DNA of 64,000 bases from Melieria omissa (Eukaryota; Arthropoda; Insecta; Diptera; Ulidiidae), in NCBI GenBank assembly GCA_963971225.1, contig OZ020267.1, positions 86,231,648 to 86,295,647 of the forward strand. The letters run 5' to 3'. Numbering within the stretch: position 1 is the first letter of the stretch; each line of letters starts with the position of its first letter. Positions 1-10,380 of the stretch are shown here, piece by piece. The position numbers and the translations under genes are program-made. Under the pieces are notes generated by a model. It was not told the origin of the DNA. It was given only the letters and a program-made list of their open reading frames with translations, and ran no database searches.

Positions 1-1180
1 ACTTTTGTTCCAAATTCTCTTCTGCTCCTATCGAAGAGTTAACGCCCGCAATCCTAAAAGCGTATTTAGCCGATCTCAATGGCTATTATGCGCATCTAAA
101 GGCAGCTGCTTTGCAAGTCACCATCACCCCTGATGACGACCTGCCTAAAACTTTTAAGTTGATTGCTCGCTCCAAAATGGAACTGTGCCGAGAACGGGTG
201 TACGAAACCATGACCCAGATTTCGGACCCCATGGACGCTCAGCAACCTCCTCTCGCTGAAACCACTCGTCCAGCAGAAATCCTCTTCCCTTCTGCAACAG
301 AGCAGGCAAGTAATTCTATTTGCCTGAATGTCCCTCCTTAAGACACCGAAATCTTCTCCGGTGGATATGAAGAGTGGCCGTCCTTCCGCGACATGTTTTC
401 GGCGGTTTATATTAACCACCCGAAACTCACCTCTGCCCAAAAGTTATATCACCTCCGATATAAAACAACCGGAAAGGCTGGCGCCATCGTTAGGCAGTAT
501 CCAAAATAGGCGCATTCTGGTTAATAAACAGGTCAACACGCTCTTGAGCCACCCTCAAGTAGCTGTTGAAGACAGTGAAGCGCTGCAAAACCTTCAAAAT
601 GCAGTGAACAATTCTCTGTCCGTCTTATCTTCTCAAGACGTCTCGACAGAGGGTTGCGACCCCATCCTAGTCTATATTTGTTAACAAAACTCCCGGAAGA
701 GACTTTATCCCTGTGGGAACAGTCCCTTAGTTCCCGAAAAGATCTTCCAACTTGGGAGCAAATGAACTCTTTCTTGACCAGTAGATATGAGGTCGTGGAA
801 AGACTAAATCTTATGAGGCCGACCAAGTCCGTGTTTTCTCACAACCGGGATCATAAAGGAGCTCAAAACTTAGCTGAGGGTAGATGAACTTTCCTCTGTC
901 TGGTTTGTAGCGCGGCTCATGCGCTTAAACTATGCTCGAAGTTCAAAAAGTTATCTGTTTATGATCGAGTAAAGGCAGTACGAGCCCACAACTTGTGCAC
1001 GAACTGCCTGTCCCATACTCACTTGAAGCGGGATTGCACAAGTAGACACACTTGTTCGCAATGTCAGAAGCAGCATCACTCTATGCTTCACTTCGCTTCT
1101 GACACAATCCCAGATCGCCAAAGAGACGCCATCTTACCATTTTTCACGACTCAGCATCGGAGTCCATTAAACAGCTCATC
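1..1180 (+). pseudogene. gag: BEL/Pao retrotransposon gag remnant (5' end outside window)
   Basis: The sequence reads as a BEL/Pao-type gag in pieces. Around 345-470 is the family signature for the capsid core (FSGGYEEWPSFRDMF, then a NHPKLT/QKLYHLR stretch). At 640-830 is the conserved LLTKLPEETLSLWEQSL / WEQMNSFLTSRYE region. At 985-1110 are two zinc knuckles: one C-x2-C-x4-H-x4-C-like (CTNCLSHTHLKRDC) and a following C-x2-C..H..H (CSQCQKQHHSMLH). That pairing is typical of BEL gag. The frame is broken by stops and frameshifts near 340, 510, 685 and 885, and no protease or RT follows, so this is a dead fragment. Family assignment rests on the tryptophan-rich core plus paired knuckles. I am fairly sure of it. 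Confidence 0.82.
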
Positions 1181-1640
1181 CTTTTCGAGAAAATCCCGGA
1201 GTTCTCAAGATGAGTCATCTTCCGTCACCTCGCGAAGACGAAAAAACCGTCCTGTGCAGTCCCTTAGCACAACGGTTAAGGAAATAGCCCCTCGCCCCAT
1301 GTCTAACTCTAGACAGTTTGGGCACACCGAAGCCGCAACCCCCGCGCAACATTCATCCCGAGTCAGCTGCACGATGTAGACGACGACTGCAGGGATCCCG
1401 CTGGACTCACTCTCCTCGCCTCGACAGCGCATTTCATCCGCTTGCCAATCAGCCCCACCCTCGAGACAGCAGCTACAGCCAACGGAGATCTGAGCCAAGA
1501 CTTCAGACCAGCAAGCTGCGCGAACACCGAGTTCGGACCCTCCTTCCACGAGCCATCCAAACCCTAATGGACCTCCGGGGGGTCCCATCAATGCACGAGT
1601 GCATCTGGCCCCAGGATGTTTAGATCGCTAAACACTGCCG
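1181..1640 (+). pseudogene. Degenerate Ser/Arg/Pro-rich stretch after BEL gag
   Basis: It continues directly from the zinc knuckles and is rich in Ser, Arg, Thr and Pro codons with several stops. In intact BEL elements a low-complexity linker lies between gag and protease, and this probably derives from it. No DTG/DSG protease motif is visible before the sequence changes character near 1640. Confidence 0.35.
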
Positions 1641-2189
1641 GCCACGCAGTTCTTAGAAATTAATATTGGTCAATAATATTGTATTGTGTTTGTCCATTTA
1701 TGTGTTTATATGTACGGATGACAACCCTGGCCATCCCGAAGGGAGCTTGCGCGGCCGGCAAGCACTCGAGGTTCGAACTCCGGCGACTGAACATCAACGA
1801 CCCCCTACCCACACAAAACCTAACCTTTACATATATATAACTAGATTAAAACGACATTTAACATCTAATAAAACATTACCCCAAGAACCCGACACAAAAC
1901 AATTACCCCGTTTGTCTTTTTATTTCAACGCGTGTACGCGGGTTTAGCTTTACTGAGCTCTAATCAGGGACAAAGTTAGGATGGCGCAAACGCACCCTTA
2001 GAAAACAAACATGGCCGGTACTCAGCTGGCGGACCCCAACAGTGTTCGCGGTAGCACGTGGAAAAAATTGGTTTTTTTATAATTCAATATGTAAAGAATA
2101 AATATACGAAGAATTATCTCATTATCTTTTGCAGTTTTTGAAAACAAAAAATCCCCCAAAAAAACGCTTTAAAAAACACTATTTGTACT
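1641..2189. other. Non-coding; possible BEL LTR and leader
   Basis: An AT-rich stretch with a polyadenylation-like AATAAA at about 1868, a short GC-rich block at 1735-1790, and a TGGCGGACCCCAAC motif near 2028 that could be a tRNA primer-binding site just past an LTR. I cannot define LTR ends or a second copy, so LTR identity is only a suggestion. No coding signal. Confidence 0.25.
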
Positions 2190-2426
2190 TGTGGCGCGCT
2201 GTAACTAGGTCCCCAAATGCAACGCTGCGCACATGTCGAAAGCAAAAGCTGAGCCTGGCAGCACTAAGCCTAACGGCACTGCTGCCACCTTCCTTTTTTC
2301 TCTCTCGAACTTCTTCCGAAAGCGGCACGTGCCAAGCATCTCGTTTGTAAACTAAAACTATATCTAAATTTATGTAAATTTGACCTTTTTATTAGAAATA
2401 AATACACAACAAAAACAGAAACCACA
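2190..2426 (+). repeat. Left LTR of element A
   Basis: It starts TGTGGCGCGC and ends ACCACA, about 237 bp, with AATAAA near 2397. The first ~190 bp match 10212-10380 with only scattered substitutions, which defines it as an LTR pair. The LTR is short, as expected for this retrotransposon type. Confidence 0.75.
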
Positions 2427-2428
2427 AT

Positions 2429-2442
2429 TGGTTACCTCGACA
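2429..2442 (+). other. Probable primer-binding site of element A (tRNA-Trp-like)
   Basis: TGGTTACCTCGACA begins 2 bp after the LTR end. It differs at about three positions from the complement of the tRNA-Trp 3' end used by CsRn1-type elements (from memory of that group). Position and TGG start are seen; the tRNA choice is inference. Confidence 0.5.
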
Positions 2443-2575
2443 ACTGGCATTACGGAGACCGCTACAAGCCAGCCTGAACGTACAACTTTAGACCAGAGGC
2501 AACACGCGACCTCGAGAACATCGCACAGGCTCCGACAACGTTAAGTTAACACGGAATGCCAAGGCAGAGACCGCG

Positions 2576-3008
2576 ATGGAGTCCGGTAACCAGGCTGTAG
2601 ATTTTACAGCCGCCCCAAGCGACGAGCAGCCACGCGGAAGCGACGCACAGCACGAAATTGCGAAAGTCACGGTCAAAATTCCGCCATTTTGGCACGCGAG
2701 GCCCGAACTATGGCTGGCACAAGTCGAGTCGCAATTCATTGCGGCCGGCATAACGAGTGACAAATCCAAATACCACATCGTAGTCGCCGCTATAGAAAGC
2801 AACGTCCTAGCGCAAATAAGCGACATAATTCTGAATCTGCCAACGACTGAGATGTACAAAACCCTAAAAACACGAATACTGGAACAGTTCGCCGATTCCG
2901 AGAAAAGAAGTTTAAAGAAGCTACTGCAAGATTTGGAGCTGGGCGACACACGACCATGACATTTGCTACGCGAAATGCATCAACTGGCCGGCAACGAGAT
3001 GAACGACG
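2576..3008 (+). pseudogene. gag: Element A gag, first part
   Basis: An ATG at 2576 opens a frame with the gag signature VKIPPFWHARPELWLAQVES, followed by GIT-x-DKSKYH and a DSEKRSLKKLLQDLELGD helix. This is the matrix/capsid-like part of insect Ty3/gypsy gag proteins. It stops at a TGA at 2957-2959, after which the same frame continues as recognisable gag (LLREMHQLAGNEM), so the stop is a nonsense change and not the natural end. The frame is cut at 3008 by the Transib element and resumes at 6530. With the insertion and one CGACG copy ignored, the frame is continuous. Confidence 0.82.
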
Positions 3009-4640
3009 CACTATGGCCCGGTTTGCCATTTTTCTTTGCAAAAATCATAACTTCTGAACCAATAAAGATATTTAAAAAATTTAAACTGCATCTGAAAGTG
3101 TAATATCAAAGAATATAGAATATAAAGAATACGCATCTTCAAAAATCTGTCAAGCGTGTTTCTTGATGCGGGCGGGAAGAGATGAGCGGAGGCATAGCTT
3201 GCGGGAAATTTGCTCGCGCTCAACAGTTTGCGATCTTGTTCGTCGAAGCGCAAGCGAAGAGTAAACAACGAACCAAAGCATCGTCATCGTCGTTTCAACG
3301 AAGATGATTCGGGATTCGCTAATGTTTTTGGTGTTGTCGTTTATTGTGTGTATACTTTTTTGTGTTGTGATTGGTTTTGCTGAAAAAATTGCTGCAATGT
3401 CACCATCAATCGAATCTTTGTGGTGTATGGCTTTTTGCTGGCCAATGCTTTGATTAATTTAAAAATTTGGTGGTTGATCCCAATTTAAAATGATTGCAAA
3501 TATTTTTACGAGGCGAGTTCGAAGTAAAATTATTTGTTTATATTTATAACTGATAGGCATATTGACTTCAAAATTCGTGAAACACTTGAAATTAAAAATA
3601 ATAGATGCGTGTTTTAATTTTTTTTTATCGAAATCTAACGGAGGATTGTATGGAAAAACATAATTTAATAGGTCTATTGACTTTCAATAGGGCGAAAGCA
3701 CTACTAAAGCACTAAATAAAGAAATAATAAGACAAGTATTTTGTCATAAGAAAATTGTATTACGGCATGCCTACGTTTAAAAATAGTTTAAATGTTCTAC
3801 ACCTGAATGATTCCATGGCGAATGATGTGATCATAAATTTACAATATTAGATTTTCTTATTTTAGTTTTTATAAACAAGCATTATATGTGGGCCGTAAGA
3901 AAAGTTCCAAAGAACGAGACGGAAAATTATTAGGGGCAATACAAACGTTTTCCTTTCTTTCCAATTCCATTTTGTTTGATTACTTATTATTTATTTTTTA
4001 ATTGTCTGTAGCGATCATATAGGTCGCCATGCCAGCCATATTTTATTTTCTATGATTTTGCGCACACTACAGTCGGCAGTGAGTTCAGGAGCAATATGCA
4101 GGTTGTGCAGGCTTATAGAAGAACAAAAGCCAGCCAGAAAATATAAATCGTTTTACAATTTCAGCTTTTCGCCAGCGCAACAACAAGAACAACAGCACAT
4201 CGTCTTCCTCCTCTTCGGACAATTGAGCAAGAATGAACGAGTGAGCACAGACGCGGCATTCGTGTTTCTATGATTTGCGCTCAGAGCATTGTGCTGTCAT
4301 TTCAAGTGTTTCTTCTTGTTGTCTACCCCCCCGCATCTAGAAGACGAGTGGCGATATAAGCACCCGCATTCAAATTTTTGCTTGTATGAGATGCACACTC
4401 TTTATGTTTCATACTTTTTGGTAATATCTAAGCTTTAAATGGGCATAAAAACAGGTTGCCACAGTAACAGGGGGTTTAAAAATTCCTTGCCAAAGTTAAG
4501 ATTTACTAAATCTTCATACCACAATGCAATTACTTTTTTGTTTGCATTAAAAAAATGAATTTTTTATGTATTTGTTTCTAATAAATTAATATAATTTACA
4601 TTCATACGTAATTTTTTACAAAAAACATTTTTTTTTAAAG

Positions 4641-4997
4641 TTAGAGTTTTTCAAAATCGCTATCTACGCTTGAAGGAGTGTCTAATAATGAAACCATTTC
4701 TAAGCTGTAAGTATCTGTAAGTTCTTTTTGTGATCTTACAGATCTCATAGATAAAATAACTGGATCAGAAGAGACTGCTAACATCTTGAAAAGGTCTTCA
4801 TTTCGTCTAGCTCGTGATATTTTGCAAGTGTTCATACATCTATACCTTTTGTAGTCCTTATTTTTGCATTCTTGAGCTTCTTCAGACAATTCCCCTTTTG
4901 GTAAGCACTGGTATTCTATTAAATCCTTTCCATGTGCTACAATTTTGTGCACCGTAGGAGTAAGTTTTTTCTCTGATAAACTCAATCGAGGCTGCAA
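4641..4997 (-). pseudogene. Transib transposase C-terminal fragment (RAG1-core-like)
   Basis: This 118-residue - strand frame holds TVHKIVAHGKDLIEYQCLP, then LSEEAQECKNKDYKRYR and a SSDP motif. The family pattern TVHK-(V/I)-x-HG ... P-x-G-x-LSEEAQEA-x-NKD ... SDP is shared by Transib transposases and the RAG1 core C-terminal part, where the last catalytic acidic residue lies (established for RAG1/Transib). The frame ends naturally at 4641 with a stop. The start is not a real start, because upstream coding with the first two catalytic aspartates is absent. It lies inside the CACTATG-bounded element, which supports the assignment independently. Confidence 0.8.
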
Positions 4998-5034
4998 TCG
5001 CGACTGCTAAGATTTAGTAAAGAAATCTACTGCG

Positions 5035-5990
5035 CTTGAACCAGATTTAAGTTAAATGGGCGGTGCCACGCCCCCTTGTTTAATACCCGCACAATTCCCG
5101 CTGTCGAAAGATATGAATAAATGGTAGGTCCGTACTTAGTTTCATTGCTGTGCGACTTATAATTCAGCAAAACATCAAGGTCACAAAAAAAAGCCACGCC
5201 CCTTGTCCAACGCCCTTCAAATCTTACCAGTAGAATGACTCATCTATGGGACGACACAATACAAAATTTGAATCCTGTGCACCTTACAATTTCGAAGATA
5301 TTCCATCATTCAGATTTGGCTTGCATGAGTGGTGCCACGCCCCCTCGTCCAATACCCGCCCCATTCCCTCTGTCGAAGGACTAAATAGTAAGTAAGAAAA
5401 AATAGTAAGTTCCTAATAATAATTAATAATAATAATTGATTGGCACGACAGCCCGCTTACGCGAGACTAAGGCCTAGCTTCCCGCAACCACCCGTGTTGT
5501 GCGTGTGAATTTTGTACGCGGGTGGAAGGGACCTACAGTTTTATGCCGATTCCGAACGGCAGGTTGGGAGCTTTTTCATAGGCAATTTTTACTCTCAGAG
5601 GTTTGCCATTTCCAGCTGAGAGGACAGCCACCGAAAGAGAAAACGAGTTTCCCGTTATTTTTTTTAGGTGTTACTACATGCAGTATTCGATCTTGCGTCG
5701 CTCTGCATGCGACTCGTTGGACCGCGCACTAACCAACTGAGCCACGGCGGCTGCCGTGTAAGTTCCTAGTGAATTTAATTGATGTGTGACTTATAGTTCC
5801 AACGTTATCGTCTGACAATTTTCAGGATTCACAGTCAAAAATTACAGGGGTTTTCCGACTGATCCAATAGATTTTCTGGAATTTTCTTTACGCACGAACC
5901 TGAACTGACAAAATACGAATCCAATAAAGAAAATTTCATTGAAATCGGTTAGACCGTTTGAGCGTCATTACATATATAGATATAGATATA
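5035..5990. repeat. Unclassified dispersed repeat with GCCACGCCC blocks, split by a SINE
   Basis: Two partial copies of a block (GGTGCCACGCCCCCT, an AATACCCGC motif, then CTGTCGAA) lie at about 5055-5110 and 5330-5375, with a third shorter one near 5195. The right end has GAAATCGGTTAGACCGTTTGA and a run of ATATAGAT repeats (5940-5990), a tail style seen in non-autonomous elements of flies. It replaces the 5' part of the Transib transposase gene. No ORF is supported. Confidence 0.45.
5416..5757 (-). mobile_element. tRNA-headed SINE with 11-bp target duplication
   Basis: Read on the - strand, the head has a perfect RNA polymerase III A box (TGGCTCAGTTGG, about 5731-5742) and a weaker B box (GATCGAATAC). 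A body follows with CCGTTCGGAATCGGC and AAACTGTAGGTCCC, then an (ATT)n-type tail. It is flanked by identical 11-bp copies of GTAAGTTCCTA at 5405-5415 and 5758-5768, which fixes both ends. The body is shared with another SINE at 30650-30903, whose tRNA head is different. Confidence 0.85.
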
Positions 5991-6524
5991 ATTACGTGGT
6001 TTTCGACCCAGTTGTTTCACCTTTATTGCTCTAGAAAGTAAAGCGGCAGCTGAGTTTTGGAAGTTAGGTAAATAATTTAATAATAAATAACCACCTTAAA
6101 TTTCGCGGAGGTTATTTTTGGTATATTTTTTTTATTTTCGATCAAAGTTGAAAAACAAGGTCGAAATATAGACTTTTTGAGAAATCGGTAGATCGAATAA
6201 CTTTGAAGACAAAACAAACATTTTATATTTTAATTATATTAACAATTAACGTACCTTTTAGAAAAAACCAACAAGTTACCAATTGGCCGCTTCATTTACA
6301 TACAAATCAATTTTGAAGATGAAAAAAAAACCAAAACATACACATTTTTCTCGATGTGGAAAAATTGTCAACTTTGAGCGGCTCTACCTCCCAAACTACT
6401 AATCCGAATTTAATGAAAAATACATTTTCGTAATCCCTGGATACGATGCGTGTATTCATTTTATCGAACGATTTCATGAAATTTTTTATTTTTGCAACGT
6501 TTTGCCGCCCGTTGGGTCATAGTG

Positions 6525-6825
6525 CGACGGTATGATGAAATCGATTTGGCTGAGCAGATTGCCACAACATATACGGACAATAATCTCTATCAGCACCGAA
6601 CCACTAGAAAAAATCGCTTTGCTCGCAGACAAGATATGCGAGGTCAGTGACGGCCCGCACGTACACTCGGTAGCGGTGAAGAGCGAGGAGGCAAGCTTGT
6701 CGCAGCAAATGTGCACCCGGGCACGAGAGATAGCCGAGATTATAGCCGAAGTTAAGCAGCGCGGGAGACAAAGACGGAGATCAAGTTCACGCAGACGCAC
6801 GCCATGCGCTAAGGCTTTAAACTAA
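6525..6825 (+). pseudogene. gag: Element A gag, second part
   Basis: It resumes the gag frame after the CGACG duplication with MMKSIWLSRLPQHIRTIISI, then LADKICEVSDG and an Arg/Ser-rich tail (RQRRRSSSRRRT). WLQRLP-x-x-IR is the usual C-terminal capsid motif of this gag class. No CCHC knuckle is visible before the frame ends at 6823-6825. Confidence 0.78.
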
Positions 6826-6835
6826 CGGCCCTGTC

Positions 6836-7289
6836 ACCAACGACGGTACGTGACAGGCCCGCCGAGACTAGTCGCCGTCTCATCGTCGTCGATCAAAACA
6901 GCAAAATAAACTTCTTAGTGGACACCGGCGCGGAGGTCAGTGTCATACCACCCACACCAGCGCAACGGCAGCAACCAGACGTTGACTTACAATTGTACGC
7001 CGCAAACAAATCGAAAATAAAAACGTACGGCGAAAAACTACTCTGTTTGAACATCGGGCTGCGCCGAAACTTTCCGTGGCGGTTCATTGTTGCCGATGTT
7101 TCACAACCTATTCTGGGAGCTGATTTCCTGGCACAATTCAACATTTTAGCCGATTTACACAAACGCAAGCTAGTGGATAGTCTAACCAGCGCATCTCAAG
7201 TGTGCGCTATTAGAGAAATCAGCGACGAATCAGGTAAATTGTCATTTTTTAAACGACTCACCCTTTCGAGAGCTACTGAGCGAGTTTAA
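6836..7289 (+). pseudogene. pol: Element A aspartic protease
   Basis: The retropepsin active-site motif FLVDTGAEVSVIP is at about 6907-6945. The second half motif, (Q)PILGADFL, is near 7110-7135 after a core with the spacing expected of retroviral-type proteases (about 65 residues). The frame is slightly out of phase with gag, as expected for a frameshifted pol or from decay. After the protease it continues towards the RT connection (a PFELLSEFKELT-like stretch in another frame near 7258-7300) and is then lost at about 7325, where foreign sequence begins. Confidence 0.8.
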
Positions 7290-7415
7290 GGAGCTGACAC
7301 AACAGAGCACGGTTGTTAAAAACGTTAATCATAGTCACGGTAAGCAGGAAGCATCGATAGGTTGCACAAAAATGTCGACGAAAACTGTAATCGAGGTTGT
7401 ATTTGTTGATAATTA

Positions 7416-8006
7416 TACTACTGTGTACAAAGAATACCCGGAATTTTCCCATTTAAACTACGCTGTTAAATATTTTCGCCGAATTATTTTTTTTTTAAGT
7501 TGGTACAACTGTTAGAGGCTCACATGTCAAATTATACGTCAAAATACTCATTAGTGTTTGAGTTACGCTTGGTTTTGTGAGACGCAAAAAGTGAATTCGG
7601 CGATTTTTACAACTCTTGGTTTTTGCATCACGATAATGCACCATCTCACACGGCATTGGTTCTTCGGGAGCATTTCGCCAAAAATTAAACTCATATCGTT
7701 CCACAGCCACCGTATTCGCCTGATTTAGCTCCTTGTGACTTCTGGCTATTCTCCAAACTCAAAAGACCACTTCGAGGACACCGTTTTGAATCGATTGAAG
7801 AGATTCAACGTGAATCGGCGCGCGCATTGAAGGCCATACCGGAAGGTGACTATTTGGCATGCTTCGAAGATTGGAAAGTCCGTTGGCATAAGTGCATTGC
7901 ATCGGGGGGGGGGACTACTTTGAAGGTGATGAAATTTATTTGGAAGAATAAATAAAGATTTTTTGAATTATAAACAAATTCCGGGTATTCTTTGTACACA
8001 GTAGTA
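7416..8006 (+). mobile_element. Internally deleted mariner element with perfect TIRs
   Basis: The ends are identical inverted repeats of 29 bp plus a TA (7416-7446 and 7976-8006; they begin TACTACTGTGTACAAAG). TA is the standard mariner target duplication. Total length is 591 bp against ~1.3 kb for intact mariners, so more than half of the transposase gene is lost. Confidence 0.88.
7600..7950 (+). pseudogene. mariner transposase C-terminal fragment
   Basis: The frame carries WFLHHDNAPSH (second catalytic Asp), a stop, then PPYSPDLAPCDFWLF (third Asp of the D,D34D triad) and LRGHRFESIEEIQ, all standard mariner motifs. A run of ten G at 7904-7913 shifts the frame before the final residues. The helix-turn-helix and first catalytic Asp are deleted. 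Inactive. Confidence 0.85.
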
Positions 8007-8623
8007 GGTGCAAAATCCGTTCGAATTGAAATCCGACCTGCTTCTTCTCAAAAGTTATTCATATTTTTATATTTCGAATCGGGACAATTTGTAACACAGG
8101 ACAACAAAAAACACTTTTTTTCTGTTGCATGGAGTTTTTCTACTGTTTCTTACTAATTTGGGTGCGCTGATCTCGAATCTACACTCACATTTTTTTCTAG
8201 CAGCTCTAGTTAGTGAGATATAGGTACCGTGCCATTTTTTCAGTTTTTCCTCTACTTTTTCCATATTTTTGATCGTAATTTCTAAACCAAAAAATTGATT
8301 GGCATGATTTTCACAGTATCGCATTAACAACACCACACGGCTTATTTCCGATGCAACTTATTTTTATAAGTTTTAAAATGCCGCGGTAATTGGACCTGAA
8401 AGTCGGTAAATATGGAATTTTAAGGTATTTTCTTTGATGGTCAAAAACATACACATTTTTTGTAAATCAGTTAACAATTTGGTGTATAACGAAAGCCGAC
8501 ACATCAGGCAATACAACACAGCCAAATTATTTGGTGGAATATACATTCGCATCGAAATAATAGCAAAAATGTACCATAGCCATTTTCATCACTTTTCATA
8601 CTTTTTCCTTCCTTTCGTACCTA

Positions 8624-9508
8624 GACGACATTTTTGTTTTGTTTGTTTCCAAAGATGAGCAAGAGCACCGACGTCACTTACATGCGGTATTCGAAAAGCT
8701 GCGCGAATTCGGCCTCATCATCAACCCTTCGAAATGCGTCCTGGGAAAACCAGAGGTAACGTTCCTCGGATATTTTATCACGCCGCAAGGGGTAAAACCA
8801 CCTCCAGAGAGGGTAAAGGCTATCATCGAATTCAAGAAACCGGAGCGGGCGTGCGACTTACGACGTTTTTTGGGTATGTTACATTTTTTTCGTCGTTTCT
8901 TGCCCAAAGCAGCGGCTAGCCAACGCGTTTTATCCAGCCTGATAAAGGGAAATAAGAAACACGACACATCGAAAGTAGAACGGAGCGAAGAAGCAAACGA
9001 AGCCTTTCAGCGTTGCAAAAATGAGTTAGCCAGAGCATCATTATTGGTTTTTCCTAAGCCTGGAGCACCATTAGCTCTTAATGTCGATGCGTCCGGCACA
9101 GCATTAGGCGCCGTGCTACAACAACACGACGGCGAACAGTGGCGACCCTTAGGTTTCTACTCGGAGCGGCTCAGCACAGCACAACAGCGATACAGCACGT
9201 ACGACCGCGAACTTTTAGGCGCGTATAAAGCTGTAAAATACTTTCGACACATGGTTGAAGGACAGCAATTTTGCATTTATACGGATCATAAGCCATTACA
9301 ATTCGCTTTCCAGCAAAAACTAGAAAACGCTTCGCCCAGACAGATTAGGCACCTCAATTTTCTCAGCCAGTTTACGACGGACATCCGTTACCTGCCCGGA
9401 AAAGAGAACGCCATAGCTGACGCACTATCCCGTATCACACGACACAAACAATCGACTACGCACAGCTGGCGAAGAGCCAGTCAACAGATGACGAACTCCA
9501 GAGAGTGA
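8624..9508 (+). pseudogene. pol: Element A reverse transcriptase C-terminus and RNase H
   Basis: It begins at the RT catalytic motif (YLDDIF) and continues with FLGYFITPQGVKP and LRRFLGMLHFFRRFLP, the RT thumb region. RNase H follows: NVDASGTALGAVLQQ, YDRELLGAYKAV, TDHKPLQFAF and the closing GKENAIADALSR. The RT fingers and most of the palm are missing. A small duplication just after YLDDIF adds residues. The frame is otherwise open for 289 codons, which suggests fairly recent inactivation compared with the BEL relic upstream. Confidence 0.88.
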
Positions 9509-9541
9509 AAAACAACAACTCCAGTCTAGATCTCAAAGCGT

Positions 9542-10198
9542 TTGTCGTTCCTTGAATCGTCATTATTTCGCGACCTAAATCGCCTTTTGGGTACGCAACA
9601 TCTGAGAACAACGGAGTACCACCCCGCTGCAAACGGCATTATAGAGCGTAGCCACCGAACACTCAAAACGGCGATCAAGTGTTACCAAACGCAAAACTGG
9701 GTCGAGGTGCTGCCGTTAATTTTGTTGGGCTACCGCGCATCCTACAAAGAAGACATAAAGACTACTCCAGCGGAGCTAGTCTACGGTGAAACTATCCGGC
9801 TTCCTGGGGAATTTTTCCACCGCGACAGCAACGGCCTGGTAGAAGAAGACTTCGTTCACAACCTAAGAACAAAAATACGCGAATTGACACCCACACAAAC
9901 AGCAGATCACGCCAAACCACAAATTTTCATCGAAACACAACTCGACAGGACACCATGCGTTTTCGTCAGGACGGACGGAGTACGTCGGCCACTGCAAGCC
10001 CCGTACGAAGGACCATATCCTGTGCTTAAACGATGCGACAAATATTTCAAGATCGACATTAACGGGAAACAGACCAACGTGAGCATAGATCGTCTTAAGG
10101 CAGCGTACATCGTCAACGAAAGCCAAAATGTTTCGGCGGCTGGCGAACAATCGGAATACCGAACACGTTCTGGACGCCGAGTTCGTTTTTGTTTCTAA
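9542..10198 (+). pseudogene. pol: Element A integrase C-terminal half
   Basis: The frame starts within the integrase core and shows TEYHPAANGIIERSHRTLK, which holds the third (Glu) residue of the D,D,E triad, then LLGYRASYKEDIKTTPAELV and a C-terminal domain ending RTRSGRRVRF before TAA at 10196. The HHCC zinc domain and the first two catalytic Asp are deleted between 9508 and 9542. The stop lies 13 bp before the right LTR, next to the purine tract AAAAGGGTGGAG (10197-10208). Confidence 0.87.
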
Positions 10199-10211
10199 AA
10201 GGGTGGAGTAA

Positions 10212-10380
10212 TGTGGCTCGCTGTAACTAGGTCCCCAAATGCAACGCTGCACATGTCGAAAGCAAAAGCTGAGCCTGGCAGCACTGAGCCTAACGGCACT
10301 GCTGCCACCTTCCTTTTTTCTCTCTCGATCTTCTTCTGACAGCGGCACGTGCCAAGCATCTCATTTGTAAACTAAAACTA
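10212..10380 (+). repeat. Right LTR of element A (interrupted)
   Basis: It starts TGTGGCTCGCTG and follows the left LTR closely to AACTA at 10380, where a TIR element is inserted. LTR-like sequence resumes at 11788 (TAAATTTAT) for a few dozen bases and then loses similarity. The LTR 3' end is not intact. Confidence 0.75.

Larger units (their letters stand above)
3009..6524. mobile_element. Transib DNA transposon inserted in element A gag
   Basis: Left end CACTATGG at 3009 and right end, inverted, CACTATGA ending at 6524. Both ends carry a matching TTGCAAAAAT further in. The flanks are CGACG at 3004-3008 and 6525-6529, a 5-bp duplication. CACWRTG-type ends with a GC-rich 5-bp duplication (CGNCG preference) are the hallmark of Transib, the relative of the RAG1/RSS system. 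A Transib-type transposase C-terminus lies inside on the - strand (4641-4997). The remainder, notably 3020-4640 and 5990-6500, is AT-rich without recognisable coding. The upstream part of the transposase gene is missing, replaced by a repeat with a nested SINE (5035-5990), so the copy is defective. Length 3,516 bp. Confidence 0.82.
7325..8620. other. Foreign block replacing element A RT N-terminus
   Basis: Coding similarity to gypsy pol stops near 7325 and restarts at the RT YLDD motif at 8624. The roughly 600 bp encoding RT fingers and palm are gone, replaced by ~1.3 kb of AT-rich DNA. This contains a mariner (7416-8006). The rest (7325-7415, 8007-8620) shows no coding signal I can name. Confidence 0.55.

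Noticed and set aside
1641..2100. Definite BEL 5' LTR with PBS
   Set aside because: No second LTR copy, no clear TG..CA ends, and it lies downstream of the gag relic. Kept only as a low-confidence suggestion.
4641..4997. Host RAG1-like or other cellular gene
   Set aside because: It lies within CACTATG ends and a CGACG duplication, is a C-terminal fragment only, and sits inside a retrotransposon gag.
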